Notes: generated by a model from the letters alone, not told the origin. A stretch of 64,000 bases of DNA from Patiria miniata (GCF_015706575.1 NW_024037056.1:17978130-18042129); one strand, 5' to 3'; counted from the stretch's first letter, positions 10,331 to 22,062 are shown. Numbers and translations are program-made.

Positions 10331-10963
10331 ATGAATTTTATTTCTGCAAACAAACCCTATGCGTGTCACCAGTGTGATAAATGCTTTGGTTGGAGATATA
10401 ACCTCTTGAGACATACAGAAAAAGCTCATGCTGAAGATGAATCTAAAATGAATGAATTTGACAATGATTTTGAAATTGAAACTATTCAATCTGGTCATTC
10501 TGACGTGGATAAATCGGATACGGATACGGACTCGGAAGTAGAAGATGACGACATATCGTGTGAAGATGAGTCTAGTTCGGAATTGGAAGATAATGCAGCC
10601 TATCTAGACTGGTTAGGAGAGGCAAAAGAAGCGATTGATGAGATGTGGAGTAAAAAACATGAAACGTACATCAACGAGAGCATGGCTGAAGATCAGGACA
10701 AGGAAAAAGCCGATAGGAAGACCCTCTTGGCAGTCAAGCGAATCTTTTTCAACAAGTACAAGAATTTTCTGTCACGCTACCTACATCTGAAAGATAATGA
10801 TACTAATCAAGAAATTGTGGACGAGATCGAAGACAGAGTCAATTCTGGCATTCTGCTGCCTACAGCCCTCAGCAGGGTCATATCTAAACACCAGGCCAAA
10901 TTTGACGGCCTGTTCCAACAAGATGAAGATGACGTTAACGGGGAAGAAGACAGTGAAGATTAA
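10331..10963 (+). CDS. C2H2 zinc-finger, acidic protein of the Polinton-like element
   Basis: This 210-codon intact ORF opens with one C2H2 finger (residues about 11-34: YACHQC, then HTEKAH). A long acidic Ser/Asp/Glu region follows (about 38-90), then a conserved-looking helical block (YLDWLGEAKEAIDEMW to FLSRYLHLKDN) and an acidic tail. The finger could bind DNA or RNA and the rest could recruit partners, but this is inference. It is uninterrupted, unlike every other mobile-element gene here, suggesting recent activity or selection. It is not a transposase I can name. Confidence 0.65.
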   Translation: MNFISANKPYACHQCDKCFGWRYNLLRHTEKAHAEDESKMNEFDNDFEIETIQSGHSDVDKSDTDTDSEVEDDDISCEDESSSELEDNAAYLDWLGEAKEAIDEMWSKKHETYINESMAEDQDKEKADRKTLLAVKRIFFNKYKNFLSRYLHLKDNDTNQEIVDEIEDRVNSGILLPTALSRVISKHQAKFDGLFQQDEDDVNGEEDSED

Positions 10964-11571
10964 AGACTAGTCAACGTTACATTGAGATCACTGACGATTA
11001 AATTGCGAAGAATAACTAGGTATAACTAGGGTTCGGTGCGTAGACAACGTTAAAGAGGCATAAAGGCTTGAAATACCCGAACATTTCATGTTTTGAATAG
11101 TATCTTATTTCAAACGTCTAGTTGAACCATAATGTCTTATCATTCCCGAGGAAAGATGGAAAAAAAAAACACGGTTCTTCACATCGGATGCACGACGGTG
11201 TACGCATACGTTTTTTTCTGTCCAACACCAATGTGGTTTCTTAAACGTCCGCAAAAGGTTTAGGGGTGGGGTCGCACGAAATAACACAAAACGCCCAGTT
11301 TAAACGATGGTTGTGTTATATCCTACTTAAAAATGCTCTTTCCAATATACATCATTCGAGAAGCATTGCTCAATCGGGCACTGTCCAGGCCGTAGTGTCC
11401 CTTTAAAAACCAACGTTTTTTTGTTATGGCTAGATCTTTTTCAAGAAAATCCATTCCAAATTGCACGTGCACCTGCAGGCTTAAAGATATAGAGCCTAAT
11501 CGATAATTCGCCTTCATGGATTAAGGAAACTTGAGCGCCATCTGATCGGACGAGTGTAAAGATGCAGTAGG

Positions 11572-11937
11572 ATGTCACAGGTGCATGTGTACTTGCATTC
11601 GCTCTGGCTGATGCCAAAACCTTATTTTTTTTACGATCACCGCGCACATAATTATATATTTTACTTGGATGATTCTGGTGGCAGTGTAGAAGAGTATTAT
11701 GCTATTGGTATTGTATCGAATAACAATAGGAATATAGGTGCACGGACATTACTTGCGTATCATCATGGAACGACGACCAGTCTCAGTACATACGCAGGGA
11801 TTATTAGCTATCTTGGACTCTTCGATTTATCAAATACCCCCATGGCTAAAACAGGCTGTAGCAACCGTATCGAAGATGATACCGAGCTCTTCGTAAGTTT
11901 GACAATTTTGTATTTCTCGGTAGATATCCATATTTGA
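11572..11937 (+). CDS. hypothetical ORF near right end of the Polinton-like element
   Basis: A 121-codon open frame whose middle and end (EEYYAIGIVSNNNRNIGA, then STYAGIISYLGLFDL) look coding. Its start is uncertain: the segment before about codon 30 may not be translated. No domain is recognised. It might be a remnant of a structural gene of the parental element. Confidence 0.3.
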   Translation: MSQVHVYLHSLWLMPKPYFFYDHRAHNYIFYLDDSGGSVEEYYAIGIVSNNNRNIGARTLLAYHHGTTTSLSTYAGIISYLGLFDLSNTPMAKTGCSNRIEDDTELFVSLTILYFSVDIHI

Positions 11938-12067
11938 CAACGTTTAGCTTACTCGATGTTACGCAGTACGTGCTGTAGCTCTATGATGTCTTTCTACTAT
12001 TTCTCCACGGTTTATAAATGACCGAATGATCGGTAGTCCGACAGTTTCGTAGATTTTTTTCAAGTAC

Positions 12068-12717
12068 GAAACGCAGAGGTTAACAATAATTAGTGACGAT
12101 ATCCCCCAAACTAGCTCGTAACAACATCTGTAAACTATGCCTCACATCACGGGCGCCACCATAGGCCCTTTCGGGAAATATCAATCGCTTCCGGCCAAAC
12201 CCCACGGAGTGGTCAATAATTACTTCCGGTCACTTACAGCTTTTTGTCCGAGAGATTATCCACTTACTTACCACACGCGAGCGCACGTGCACCAATTACA
12301 GTCCTATTGTCCAAGGGATTATCCACCTCCTAACCACACGCGAGCGCACGGGCGCCACTTACAGTCCCATTGTCCAAGGATTATCTACTTCCGGCCACAC
12401 AACTGGCCGTGTTCGCTGCCGTTCCCATTGCACCAATAGTTGCAATATAGAAACATAAATATACTGCATTGAAATTTTTATATTTTCCCCCATACATTAT
12501 GCAATCTTTCCCATAGAAAAGGTCAAACTGTACTCGGTTCCTTAACCTCACCTATTCCCTATTCACCCCATCCACACAAAAGGTCAAACCTTGCCAGAAT
12601 GTCTTAACCCCATCAATTAATATTTATATCTGTATATACATATTAACGTATTTATGTGACCTTTACATATTTCTATGCCCAAGGTCAAACTGTGCCAAAC
12701 ATTCTACCTACACTACT
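12068..12717 (-). repeat. right terminal inverted repeat, with internal duplication
   Basis: This arm is about 136 bp longer than the left one. The extra length comes from tandem units of roughly 65 bp around 12240-12385, each with ACCACACGCGAGCGCACG and a TTGTCCAAGG-ATTATC core, where the left arm has a single equivalent. Confidence 0.8.
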
Positions 12718-12723
12718 AGACTA

Positions 12724-14126
12724 CAACATGTAAAATTATTTACGGTATATATTTGTTACATAACAAAACTAAGATTTCCACAAGCAAATCGTGTTGTAGC
12801 ATTTGGAAATTAGGAAAGGATTCCCATTTCTAGCTTTCACTAATTTTTCTCTTCAGTGACCTATCAGCCATCAGAAAGTGATAATATGTCATAAAAAGTA
12901 AAATTTAGCAGAGTAGATATTAAACTACTTGCTAAGAAAACACCATTTTGAGACCAGTCTCATAGGGTTTGTGCACAGGGTGAAAAGTGATGGCCAGGTA
13001 TGGGAATCTTTCCAGAAGTTGCAATCGCCGATGACCTTTTACTGTCAGAAACCAGTGTGCACACCATATTAATTTGTCTTGCCGCGGCGATCTATATGTC
13101 GATTTTTTTAATGAAAATCTGAACTACGCATTCTTTAAATTCTTTAAAGAGCCAAACCAAAAACTGCAAATTGCATGCAGAAAGGAGGAAAAACCTGATT
13201 AAATTGTTGTAGTCATGACTCATGACATGTCTAAAACTAGTACTAGTATTTAGCTGTTGGGGTGCAATGTACATGATGTAGGCCCCTGACCTAATTACCC
13301 ATAATTCCAGAGCAAAGACGTGTTCTGTTCTTACAATTTAAATTTTGATAAACTAAATTCTCAACTTTTGACAAAACATAGAGGTAACATCAGAAAGCAT
13401 CCTCAACTTACAAATTAGGTCATAGGGCCTAAATACTGGTACAATTCCTTTACAAAAGTAAATAGATATGTAGATGAAAGTACATGGTTCTCAACTTAAA
13501 GTGCAGAAAGCTTTGTAAGAGCAAGAAGCGGGCCCCGGACCCCACGCGGTAATGGCTTTGTGCTTCGCGCTCGCGGGAGTTTGCACTTCATTTACATTTT
13601 CATAACATTTTCAGGTTTTGTTGTCAGAGTCCAATCACATCCCTGGTTATAAGCGCACAGACGTTCGTTAATTTGAATGCGCCAACCGTCAAAAGGTTGC
13701 AAAGACTTAATTTAAGAATGCTACAATTAAGTCTTGAATGCACCAAAACGAAATAGAATGCCCCAAAACGAAAACGAACATTCAGTCCAAAATCTTGTCT
13801 GCCTAGAAATTAAATTGAATGCCCCCAAAATGAAAAAGAAACCCAAATTTGATCACATGTGCAAAACTCACGCAAAATTGAATTGCTGATAATGAAACTG
13901 TTGAAATTGGCCGGGGAAATCCTATATTTAGACATTCTTTTTTGGTAAGTCTTATTGAGATAAGAGGTCATGCAAAACTTTTTTGGGGGGTCAGACTTCA
14001 TGACATGCTGTAGAATAATCATTAAAATACACTCCTTTTGCACTAATTAGACTTCGGTCATGAAAAAGTGACATATGGTAAATTAAACATGATAAATAAT
14101 GCCAATCAGAGAATACCATTTTTTTT
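12724..14126 (+). other. intron 2, unassigned
   Basis: AT-rich intronic sequence. At 13690-13815 there are irregular repeats of GAATGCMCCAAAACGAAA. At 13528-13570 a short GC-rich block (GGGCCCCGGACCCCACGCGG) resembles a mobile-element terminus, without a partner I can find. No gene is seen. Confidence 0.45.
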
Positions 14127-14880
14127 TCAATAAAAAAGTTGTGTTTTTTTGCAAACATGCTTGTATTGAACCGGCCGACTCCAGTACGTAAGCGGGTCAG
14201 GTTGACCCATTCCTTTCGAGCCAGGTCTGAGCCGGGTGAGTCCGTGGTGTCGGGGGGTAACAGTAAAAAGTTCAGGTCGGGCAGTCTGCTCCCAATCAGC
14301 CTTCCACGCTCTACGCAAAGTGAGGCTGCAGCATGACGGGAGAAGGGGCGGCGAGAAGGGGCGGCGAGAGGGCAGGCGATGTCAACCAAGCTGTTAGGGT
14401 GTCAGTCAGCTGGCGTTGGGCTTCCTTGGTGTTGAGGTGGAAGGCAGATGAGGTTGTTTTTTCAACGCTCACCTTGAGTCTCCATGTCTTCAGGTAGTCT
14501 GCGATGCATTCCATGTCAGCTGAGACCAACTTCTCCACATTTGGCTAGTTTCTAGCTGTGTACAGGAGGGCCAAGTCATCTGCATAGTCATACTTCCTCG
14601 ATGTAGTGTGGTAGGTCGCTAATGTAGAATGTTGAAGAGGGTGGGGCCGGTACTGAGCCTTGGGGTACTCCATTCCTCAGGCGACGTGGTCGGCTTGTCT
14701 GCCCGTCTGCCCGTCACTGGTTTTGAGGACAAAACTGCGGTTGGATATGATGTTGGCGAGGAACCGCACTAAGTGCCGATCGAGAATGGAACAAAGACGT
14801 TTCAGGACCAGGCCTTGATGCCACACTGTGTCGTAGGCAGCAGTGAGGTCCACTAGTACGACACTGCATATGCAAAATGC
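14127..14880 (-). pseudogene. LINE reverse transcriptase fragment
   Basis: Read on the - strand from 14880, the sequence gives VDLTAAYDTVWHQGL, then a YADDLALLY catalytic-type motif near 14590, then DYLKTWRLKVSVEKTT (ORF 14538-14311). After a frame change come RPELF and KEWVNLTRLRTGVGRF, a C-terminal motif typical of jockey/RTE-like non-LTR elements. Stops and frame changes break it. The polymerase would have primed reverse transcription at nicked DNA. It is a 5'-truncated, dead copy in reverse orientation to the receptor. Confidence 0.75.
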
Positions 14881-15022
14881 CGAGAAGTAAAAAAAATATT
14901 AACAGTGCTCACCGGAAATTACTCCCGAGCTTTCGGTGCGGTGCACCTTCTTCAGGGGACTATGGCTTGTTGTCTGGTAGAACAAACGCGGTGAAGTCCA
15001 CGTTCATCACGTCAGGTTGGAG

Positions 15023-16952
15023 CATTGATCTCCATATACACAGACTGGATAGGACATCGCGTACGAACGTGCGTCCGCGCGCGCGTTTTTTGAAAAGGGT
15101 AAAGAACACAATTTCGCATTCGAGTTGTGTACACTTTCGAACGGAGGATTAAAAAATGAATTTGGGTTTTCTTCGGTTTCTTTGTCATTTTTTGAAAGAA
15201 AAAAGAAACAGAGATCTAAATTGATCAAAATCGACGAGGAGTATAGTCAAGGTGTGCGCAGCATTATATTGCTGGAGCCGGGAAGTAAGTAGCTTTGAAG
15301 AATAGGACAATTATTCGCAAGTAAGTTGTTTTTTTAACGAGGCCTATACAACATGGCATGGAGGAATATGAACGTGGGAATGACAAAGCAAATTATGATG
15401 TCGAAATGTTGCCGCTCTGAGTTTGGGGGGATGGAGGTCTGTGTGGTAGCTAGCGAGATATTCTGTTCAAATTCCATGCGATCTATAAGCCTGTCATGCT
15501 GGTCGGCATCATCATTTTTTAAAGACCTAGGCCTATGTCTTTAAAAGAAAAAAAAATAAACTGCCTAAACGTGCATGACTGACCCGGCAATGGCAATGAA
15601 CAAAAGTTGACTTGTTTAAAATAGTTTATTGAAGTAACTTTTATAATTTTTATATACAAAATCTGATTGAATTATGTCTGCCTTGGCTTAACGGCTACCG
15701 AAATGTTTCTATTCTTTTTCTTTATAAAGAGAAACCGAGGAGATGTCTTATGCTAAATTACTGCACACCCGGCCGATTGACCTTCATATCAAACAAACAA
15801 CTTCAGCAAAGCCATAGCAAAAACCACCATGCAGCTGCAGGACGATATCCGAGACGGACGAAAATGGAGACTTCACGGAGGGATGGAATCGACTGTATCA
15901 TCCACTGAATGGAACATGCGATGTGAATCAATTCTTAATCAATTCTTAGGATGTGGAACTGTTAACATTGATTGATTTTGTTTTTGGAAAGAAGCTGCTC
16001 CCCAGATGACTGTTACTTTTGACAGTTTGTATGGTGAAGAAAGCAATGAGTACTTTTACGGTTTGAACTTATGTTGTGTACGCCGTTATATAAGATTACT
16101 AGCTATAGACATTAATACACCGTCATATTCGCTCACAAAAACGACTCCCATTACACTTACAAGTAATTATATTTCTTTTCAGAAGTATAGCTAAACATTT
16201 AATTATAAACAAGACCGTGCATAGCTTGATATTCCTTGACAAAATTAGAATTTTGGTTTGTGATTCATCTCCTTTCACACAATATCACAAGAGGTGAACG
16301 ATGTCATTCCTTGATCAATCTAGGGACGGGAAGAAGTTTTTATGATTACTTTGTAAAATTAAGGTTTTTCTTACCTTATACATTCTAATTGGTTTATGTT
16401 CGGGTTTTTAATAAATATATCAATCATTTGAATGAATCTCCATACAATTTCTCGTGTGAGTGTACAGCTCAGTTAAAAATATGATGTCATTTCAGCATAT
16501 TATTGATACAATTATTCATTTCATTGATGGAGTAGTTCAGTGTGCTCTAATGACCGATGTGCCAAAAATAAAATGGCAATTTACTTACAATCATTTTTGG
16601 GAAGAGGAGGGGAAAAAAAACAAGGGGAAAGTAAAGGGGGGGGGGGTTCTTGAATTTCGAAAATGCATAATAAGAAAGTGTATATCAAGAAAGTGTGGAA
16701 AAGTTGTTTGGAGGGATTGAGGGTAACTCTTCATCATTCAGTTATTTTTTTTAAAGATTGTTTTGGAGGAACGCTTGAACTCCCTTCTGTAAGAAAAATT
16801 CCACACAATAGTCCATTTTCCATAGTAAACAAAGTGAAAGCACAATGCGCGTTTACCCGTCTGACAGTAAACGCGCCGCCATTGTTCGGCTGCGCATTCG
16901 TGCACAAACACGGCGCGATGTCCTATCCAGTCTGTGTATATGGAGATCAATG
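15023..16952. repeat. 38-bp inverted repeat pair flanking 1.9 kb
   Basis: Positions 15023-15060 and 16915-16952 are perfect or near-perfect reverse complements (core CCATATACACAGACTGGATA). The right copy abuts the Penelope-like element, so the pair may be remnants of its terminal repeats in opposite orientation. The interval between them holds AT-rich intronic DNA and a poly-G run at 16637-16646, with no gene. Confidence 0.6.
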
Positions 16953-18040
16953 GGTTGGAGCGTACCAAGATGGAACATCACACGCTGTTCCAAGGAGCGG
17001 CGCTGCGTGTCTGACGATGCCGTGGTAACAACGCACATGGTCATGTCCTTGGTAGTGTGCGGTGGCGCCAAAGTGTTGTGCGACAGCCAGGCCAGGTTGA
17101 TGAAGCCGAACGCTACGGAGATGCTCCTTGAAGCGATCGGCCAGACGGCGCTTGGTTTCGCCAATGTAAAGCTTACCACAGCGTTTACATGTGATCGACG
17201 AGATTTGTTGTCGTACACTTGTAGTGGCCGCGGATGCTGAAACGGCCACGGGGTCCAGTGATGGGCGATGTCTCATCAACATGGGCACAAGTCTTGCATC
17301 TAGGACGATGACAGGGAACAGTTCTGCAGGGGTCGTTGTGTAAAGTTCTCGCGGTGTCAGGAAGAGTTGAACGCACCAAATGGTTGTTAATGGATCGATT
17401 CCGTCTGAAGACACACAGGGGGTTGTGGATTGGTCAAAGATGGCGCTAGTTGCTGGATAATCCTGCAGCGTCTTGAAATGCTTCAGAATGATATCACTGA
17501 CCTTCAAGTTAAGCGGGTGGTAAGTAAGGACAAGTGGGATTCGGTGCTGTTGCTTGGGAGTGGCTTGTTTCATTACGGGTCACTGATGATACCCTGCGAA
17601 GAGAAGCATCGGTGACTGAAGATGGGTATCCACGTTGCTGGAAGAGCCCCTTCATTTCTTTACTACGGTGATGAAAAAAATCACTGCAAAATCGACGGAG
17701 GCGGAGGAATTGGCTGTGTGGGATAGCATCTGTGCACTTCTTGGGGTGGGACGACTCGTAATGCAGGTAGCTGTGAGAATCGGTGGGTTTGTAGTGGACC
17801 GATGTGGTGAGAGAGTTGCCATTGATTGAAACGTCGATGTCGAGGAATGTGATGGTCTCGTTAGAAATATCTGAGGTGAAGTACACAGCTGGGTGGAGAT
17901 TATCGGCATGGTTGATGAACGCCTGAACATCTTCCTTGGTGCCGGATGTCGTACCTAGGATGTAGTCAATGTACCGTTTGAACAACAATGGTTTGGGTCA
18001 GGGAAAACTAGGCAGCATCTTCTCCTCGATAAAGCCAACA
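16947..18040 (-). pseudogene. Penelope-like element: RT C-terminal part and GIY-YIG nuclease
   Basis: Read on the - strand, the RT end comes first: LLFKRYIDYIL (17988 downward), then AVYFTSD, ITFLDIDV and KPTDSHSYLHYESSHP, all typical of Penelope-like RT. After frame changes near 17570 and 17380 follows RIPLVLTYHP, a CxRPRCKTC zinc-type cluster, then a GIY-YIG endonuclease motif, CKRCGKLYIGETKRRLADRF with EHL. This enzyme pair copies RNA into nicked DNA. At least two frameshifts make the copy inactive. It ends only about 110 bp before MAM1 exon 1. Confidence 0.85.
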
Positions 18041-18151
18041 ATTTTTTTGCGTTCTGGTTTGTTTCTCTCCATCCCCCAAGATTTTGTTTTTAGTTCGCTT
18101 ATATTACTTAACGATGATGCGTTCTGTTTTTATTGGTCACAGCAAGCGCAG

Positions 18152-18283
18152 GCTTCAACTGCACCTTCGAGGAAGTGTTTTGTGGTTGGAGACAATCGAA
18201 CGAGGACAGCTCCAACTGGCTGCTGCAGCCGGGGTCAACTTCTCTTGATGGCACTAGGTCAGATTTCGACAGGACGTTTGGCA
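18152..18283 (+). CDS. receptor exon 3: MAM1, part 1
   Basis: Acceptor GCGCAG and donor GTGAGT; 132 nt, phase 1 to 1. It encodes the start of a MAM domain: FNCTFEEVFCGW with the first two cysteines, then a Ser/Asn stretch and DFDRTFGS. Its partner in the second MAM module is at 23788-23916, with nearly identical ends. Confidence 0.85.
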
Positions 18284-19502
18284 GTGAGTGTTTGCATCGC
18301 GTAATATTTTATTAATCCGTACACGGTGTCCCGAAGATAGGTTACCAACAAACACATATTATTTGACCAGACTATAAACTTAATTATCATTTCGGTGATC
18401 TTAGCATAAACCAAGGGGCGTAAGCTTTCCGTTTTTGTCTTGATTTTATTCATTTAATCATGCATCACTATTATTCATTATCTTGGAGTAGAACGAAAAC
18501 CTCGGAACGGTTTGGCGTAAAATCTGCGCACATCCAGAAGTTTGGCAAGCATACATTTAAGCCTAAATATAAGTTTGGGGGAAAAAGGATTTCTGTCAAA
18601 TTGTGATCTTACTTGTTAAGTACCAGCACCTTAAGTCAGGTGTATCACCTTCTACATGTCCACCTGCCCTTTTTACAAAGCGGTGGCACATAATCGTCTA
18701 TGATCTGTCTCCCCATTTCCGGGTGAATACCTTTAACTGTCCACTAAGTTATGAATTCAGGACTGCAAAACCTGAAGATGGAATGTTGAAAACTGTGTCT
18801 GCTAAATACCAACTCCGCAAAAATCCACAAGCAATATCAGACAGCAATGTACCTGTGCAGCTGGTGCATTATCTTATGCCCACAAAAGACACCAAAAGAT
18901 ACCATATCCTTGACTTTTAAGATGAAAGATCAATATCTTCAATGAAAGACAGCCCGGTTTTTTTTTATGTTTTCGGAAGTTCATTTTGTACCCGACCTAG
19001 TCGTATTATATTCGAATATGCTTATGATGTTACACACTAACCTGTCTCGTAAAGGTTTCACGTAGGCCTACCATTTTCAATTCAACAGATCTTGGTGATA
19101 CATGACCACAGCAATAAAATGACATCAACGGAAGCCTATACTGCTGCTAGTTTATGATAAAATCATAACAATAGTCAATATTTTCGGACCTTATGATCAT
19201 GAGTTAAATTTGTATAAATGCTGTATTGTTTTCGTGTCATAAAATGAAAGCTTGCCCAAGAGACGTCGCTAAAAATCCGAATGGGTGTTTCATTATATAT
19301 TTCACTGGTTTCAATTGTAGAAATTAAAGTATTGTTTTTTTTTCAAATTGCCTTGACTTAACCAAATAAATCGCTTTAAGGAATACAAGCCAACTCATGT
19401 CTCTCCTGAATTTTAAAGAATATCTGCCGATCGTCTTTCAATCATCAATGCAACATTTCTTCCAAAGTCATCTGTTTTTTTTTTACTCCCTGCCCTGCAC
19501 AG
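18284..19502 (+). other. intron 3
   Basis: AT-rich. The first 50 bases (GTTTGCATCRCGTRATRTT) match the start of the equivalent intron after 23916. An open stretch at 18603-18920 has no recognised domain and no good splice context. Confidence 0.5.
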
Positions 19503-19655
19503 ATGCAAGTGGCCACTATATCTTGTGTAGAGCGTCATATGGTTATAGACGCACAAACGCTATACTTGTCAGCCCTGTCGTTTCACCAAGTAGAGAACAG
19601 CCAGGAAACGAGTGGTGTTTCAGTTTCTGGTACAATGTGTATGGAATCGGCATGG
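19503..19655 (+). CDS. receptor exon 4: MAM1, part 2
   Basis: Acceptor CTGCACAG and donor GTAAGG; 153 nt, phase 1 to 1. It encodes ASGHYILC, then LVSPVVSPSREQPGNEWCFSFWYN, the central strands of a MAM domain with its WCFSFWY core cysteine. It closely matches 31074-31217. Confidence 0.85.
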
Positions 19656-20068
19656 GTAAGGCTTCCAAACAATTTTCACAATGTATGATTAAAATGACTC
19701 TTTGCATCCAATTAAAATGTTCAATCCACGCATTGCAACTTAAAGGGTGTTTTATTTTATATTAAAACAAAATTCCATATTTATGACCAAAATGTTGTCA
19801 CCATTCTCAGAAACTATCCAGTGAGGACTTAGGTATCACCTAGAAACGTCTGTATGAAATTTAATAACTTGCTTTGGTTTTTGCACTAAGTGCCGTGGTG
19901 GACGTTTACGATTGACGTACTGGCTGTATTGTTTTTTTTAATTACCAAAAAACCGTTCGTTATCATTGTGTAAGGTTTATTAAGTCATACTCCCCTTGAT
20001 AAGGGATATAAACGTCTGTCCTTTTGTTTAATGGCCATGTGCAAACTATTTAGTTTTTGCCTAGCCAT

Positions 20069-20132
20069 ATCTAGAATACCGACTTGAACAAGAGCTCACC
20101 CATCTAGAATACCGACTTGAACAAGAGCTCAA
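20069..20132. repeat. 33-bp tandem duplication
   Basis: Two adjacent copies of ATCTAGAATACCGACTTGAA plus CAAGAGCTCA lie in intron 4. Confidence 0.9.
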
Positions 20133-20504
20133 AGCCACCTGGCTAACCAGAATGCATGTAGGGAAAACAATATTACCGCCGTTGGCGCAAAAAGCAGCTT
20201 TAAATCTACTATAAAAATACCATACGTATAACATTTGTACTGATTTGAGTCGGTTCGAATGTCTGTGTCAAACGTGACGGCTTTTCATATGTAAACCAAA
20301 AAAGGGTATAACGATATTTTTTTTCTTTAAATTTGATACCAAAACGGAATACAGATGCAGAATCCTCATGATGAAAAAAACACTTACTAAGATTCTACAT
20401 CATTACCCCTGCATTATAAAATACAATAATCTTTCAATTAGAAAACAGGAAAAATTGAATAAATGATTCATTTCGTCGTTATTATGTCTGTGTTGGTTTG
20501 ACAG

Positions 20505-20711
20505 GGACCCTCAATGTGTACCAGCTTCCAGTTAATCACACAATCAGTGAGGGTGAAATCGTCTTAACCAGAAGCGGTCAATATACGAATCTAAGGGTTT
20601 GGTTAAAAGCCAGGAGTTGTGTGAGAAATGCTACATCGGAATTTCAAATTGCTCTAGAGGCAGTCAAAAGTGGCAACGATGGGTACATTGCAATCGATGA
20701 CATAAATACTG
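20505..20711 (+). CDS. receptor exon 5: MAM1, part 3
   Basis: Acceptor TTTGACAG and donor GTATGA; 207 nt, phase 1 to 1. It encodes GTLNVYQLPV, VWLKARSCVRNATSEFQIALEA and YIAIDDINT. The final IAIDDI is the diagnostic C-terminal MAM motif. It matches 39150-39365. Confidence 0.88.
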
Positions 20712-21095
20712 GTATGATATGCTTTCTTTTTATTCAAACCTGAAACACGTTACCACTACCCCGGATTTGGTAAATTATGCCAATCTCTACCGCAGCGGTA
20801 TTTCCGCGAATCACACCTTGACAATGTCGAACTTTTTCAAACTTTTTGAAAGAAACTTGTCCTTAGTGATAAATAATTATAAATCATATACTTTATTGAT
20901 GAAACTTTATTGATTTAATTCGCCTTTTCGAACGAACGAGGAAAACGAATCATCTGGATGTATCATTCTTTATCAAACCAAATCAGAACGGCAAAAAATC
21001 GATTGGTAACACCTACATTGTTATCTTATATTCATTTCCTCGTTCCATTGTCCTACGTTGTCTGTCTCCGTTATTGGGATTCTTCCTTTCCCCAG

Positions 21096-21221
21096 TTATC
21101 CCTCGAATTTTCCTCTTCGATGCAACTGGAGACTTTCCTCCAGATGGTGGAGAAGCAGTCCTTACGGATAGAGATCATCCATTTACGTGCACGGTACTAG
21201 ACGTCAACCGCGAGGTTCAGG
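21096..21221 (+). CDS. receptor exon 6: Ig1, N-terminal half
   Basis: Acceptor TTCCCCAG and donor GTGAGT; 126 nt, phase 1 to 1. It directly continues MAM1 and encodes the first strands of an Ig domain: VIPRIFLFD, GGEAVLTD and the B-strand FTCTVLD with the first Ig cysteine. Confidence 0.8.
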
Positions 21222-21864
21222 GTGAGTCAAAAAGAAAGTGAACTGGATTAATATTTCCCCATAACAAGCAGTTCAATTCGATGCGTCAATCCAGAATGTA
21301 CCTGTATTAAACTAGCATGTTCTTCCACTCATGTGTGACAAAAAAAAATTACTGAAATCGGTCCATGCTACCAGTAGAATGCTTACAAAAAGGACTCCCC
21401 CTCCTTTTTTTTTTTACCGCTGTCTGTGAAATGCTTAACGCTTTGAAGCTATTCAGCCGAGTGAGAAAGGGAGACAACACACAGGCATTTAAATACAAAA
21501 GAGATTTTAATAATTTGAGTCAAGACTGAAACATTATTTTATGCCAGATTTTGTGTTTGAAATATAAGCAGCAAATCAATTTCTTTCTGAAATGATGATG
21601 GTGATTTTTGTCTTTTTTTCATTTCAAGTTTTTGTTTAAGGAGGTATGAATCCCCATTTGTTCATTGTATTTAAAAGGCATTTTCAATTAAAACTGACAT
21701 TTGTGGTATTTGTATTAAAAATGGAGATAACTTGTGCAAATAACGTGCAATGTCAACAGTTACTAGTTAATAACATGAAGATTAGTCCTTTGTTATTTAT
21801 GTTAAATGGAGCCAGCCACATTTTTTTTCCAACTTGGTCACTTTCTTTTGAACTCTCTTTGTAG

Positions 21865-22062
21865 AACTTGTGTGGACTTTGGCTGGCCAGCGAGTGAAAC
21901 CAGTCAGTAACAGAAGCGTCGACACCATCGACGGATTCAGCGTTAGCAGTAGTGTCGTTGTGTCACCTAACAGAGACAACCATGGAAAGACACTACAATG
22001 CAAAGCGTTCGACGCAGATGGTGAGCTGATCGACAGTATGACTGTATCGATCACTGTAAGAG
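21865..22062 (+). CDS. receptor exon 7: Ig1, C-terminal half
   Basis: Acceptor CTTTGTAG and donor GTGAGA; 198 nt, phase 1 to 1. It encodes the C-strand tryptophan (LVWTLAG) and the F-strand cysteine (GKTLQCKAFDADGE), closing with DSMTVSITV. Ig1 is split across two exons, unlike Ig2 to Ig5, which are each one exon. Confidence 0.8.

Larger units (their letters stand above)
7559..12717. mobile_element. 5.16-kb Polinton-like element, probably non-autonomous
   Basis: The element is bounded by long terminal inverted repeats (7559-8072 and 12068-12717) that both begin AGTAGTGTAGGTAGA when read inward, and by near-identical 6-bp flanks. AG...CT ends, TIRs of several hundred bases and 6-bp duplications are hallmarks of Polintons (Mavericks). 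The interior lacks any recognisable protein-primed DNA polymerase B, integrase, FtsK-type ATPase, protease or capsid gene, all of which a full 15-20 kb Polinton carries. It encodes instead a C2H2 protein, a small spliced ORF and other short ORFs, with a minisatellite between them. The most economical reading is an internally deleted or cargo-carrying derivative mobilised by a full relative. It sits in intron 2 of the receptor. Confidence 0.6.

Noticed and set aside
18603..18920. Possible extra receptor exon in intron 3
   Set aside because: Open frame but no acceptor/donor in phase, no domain, and MAM1 parts 1 and 2 already join in phase without it.
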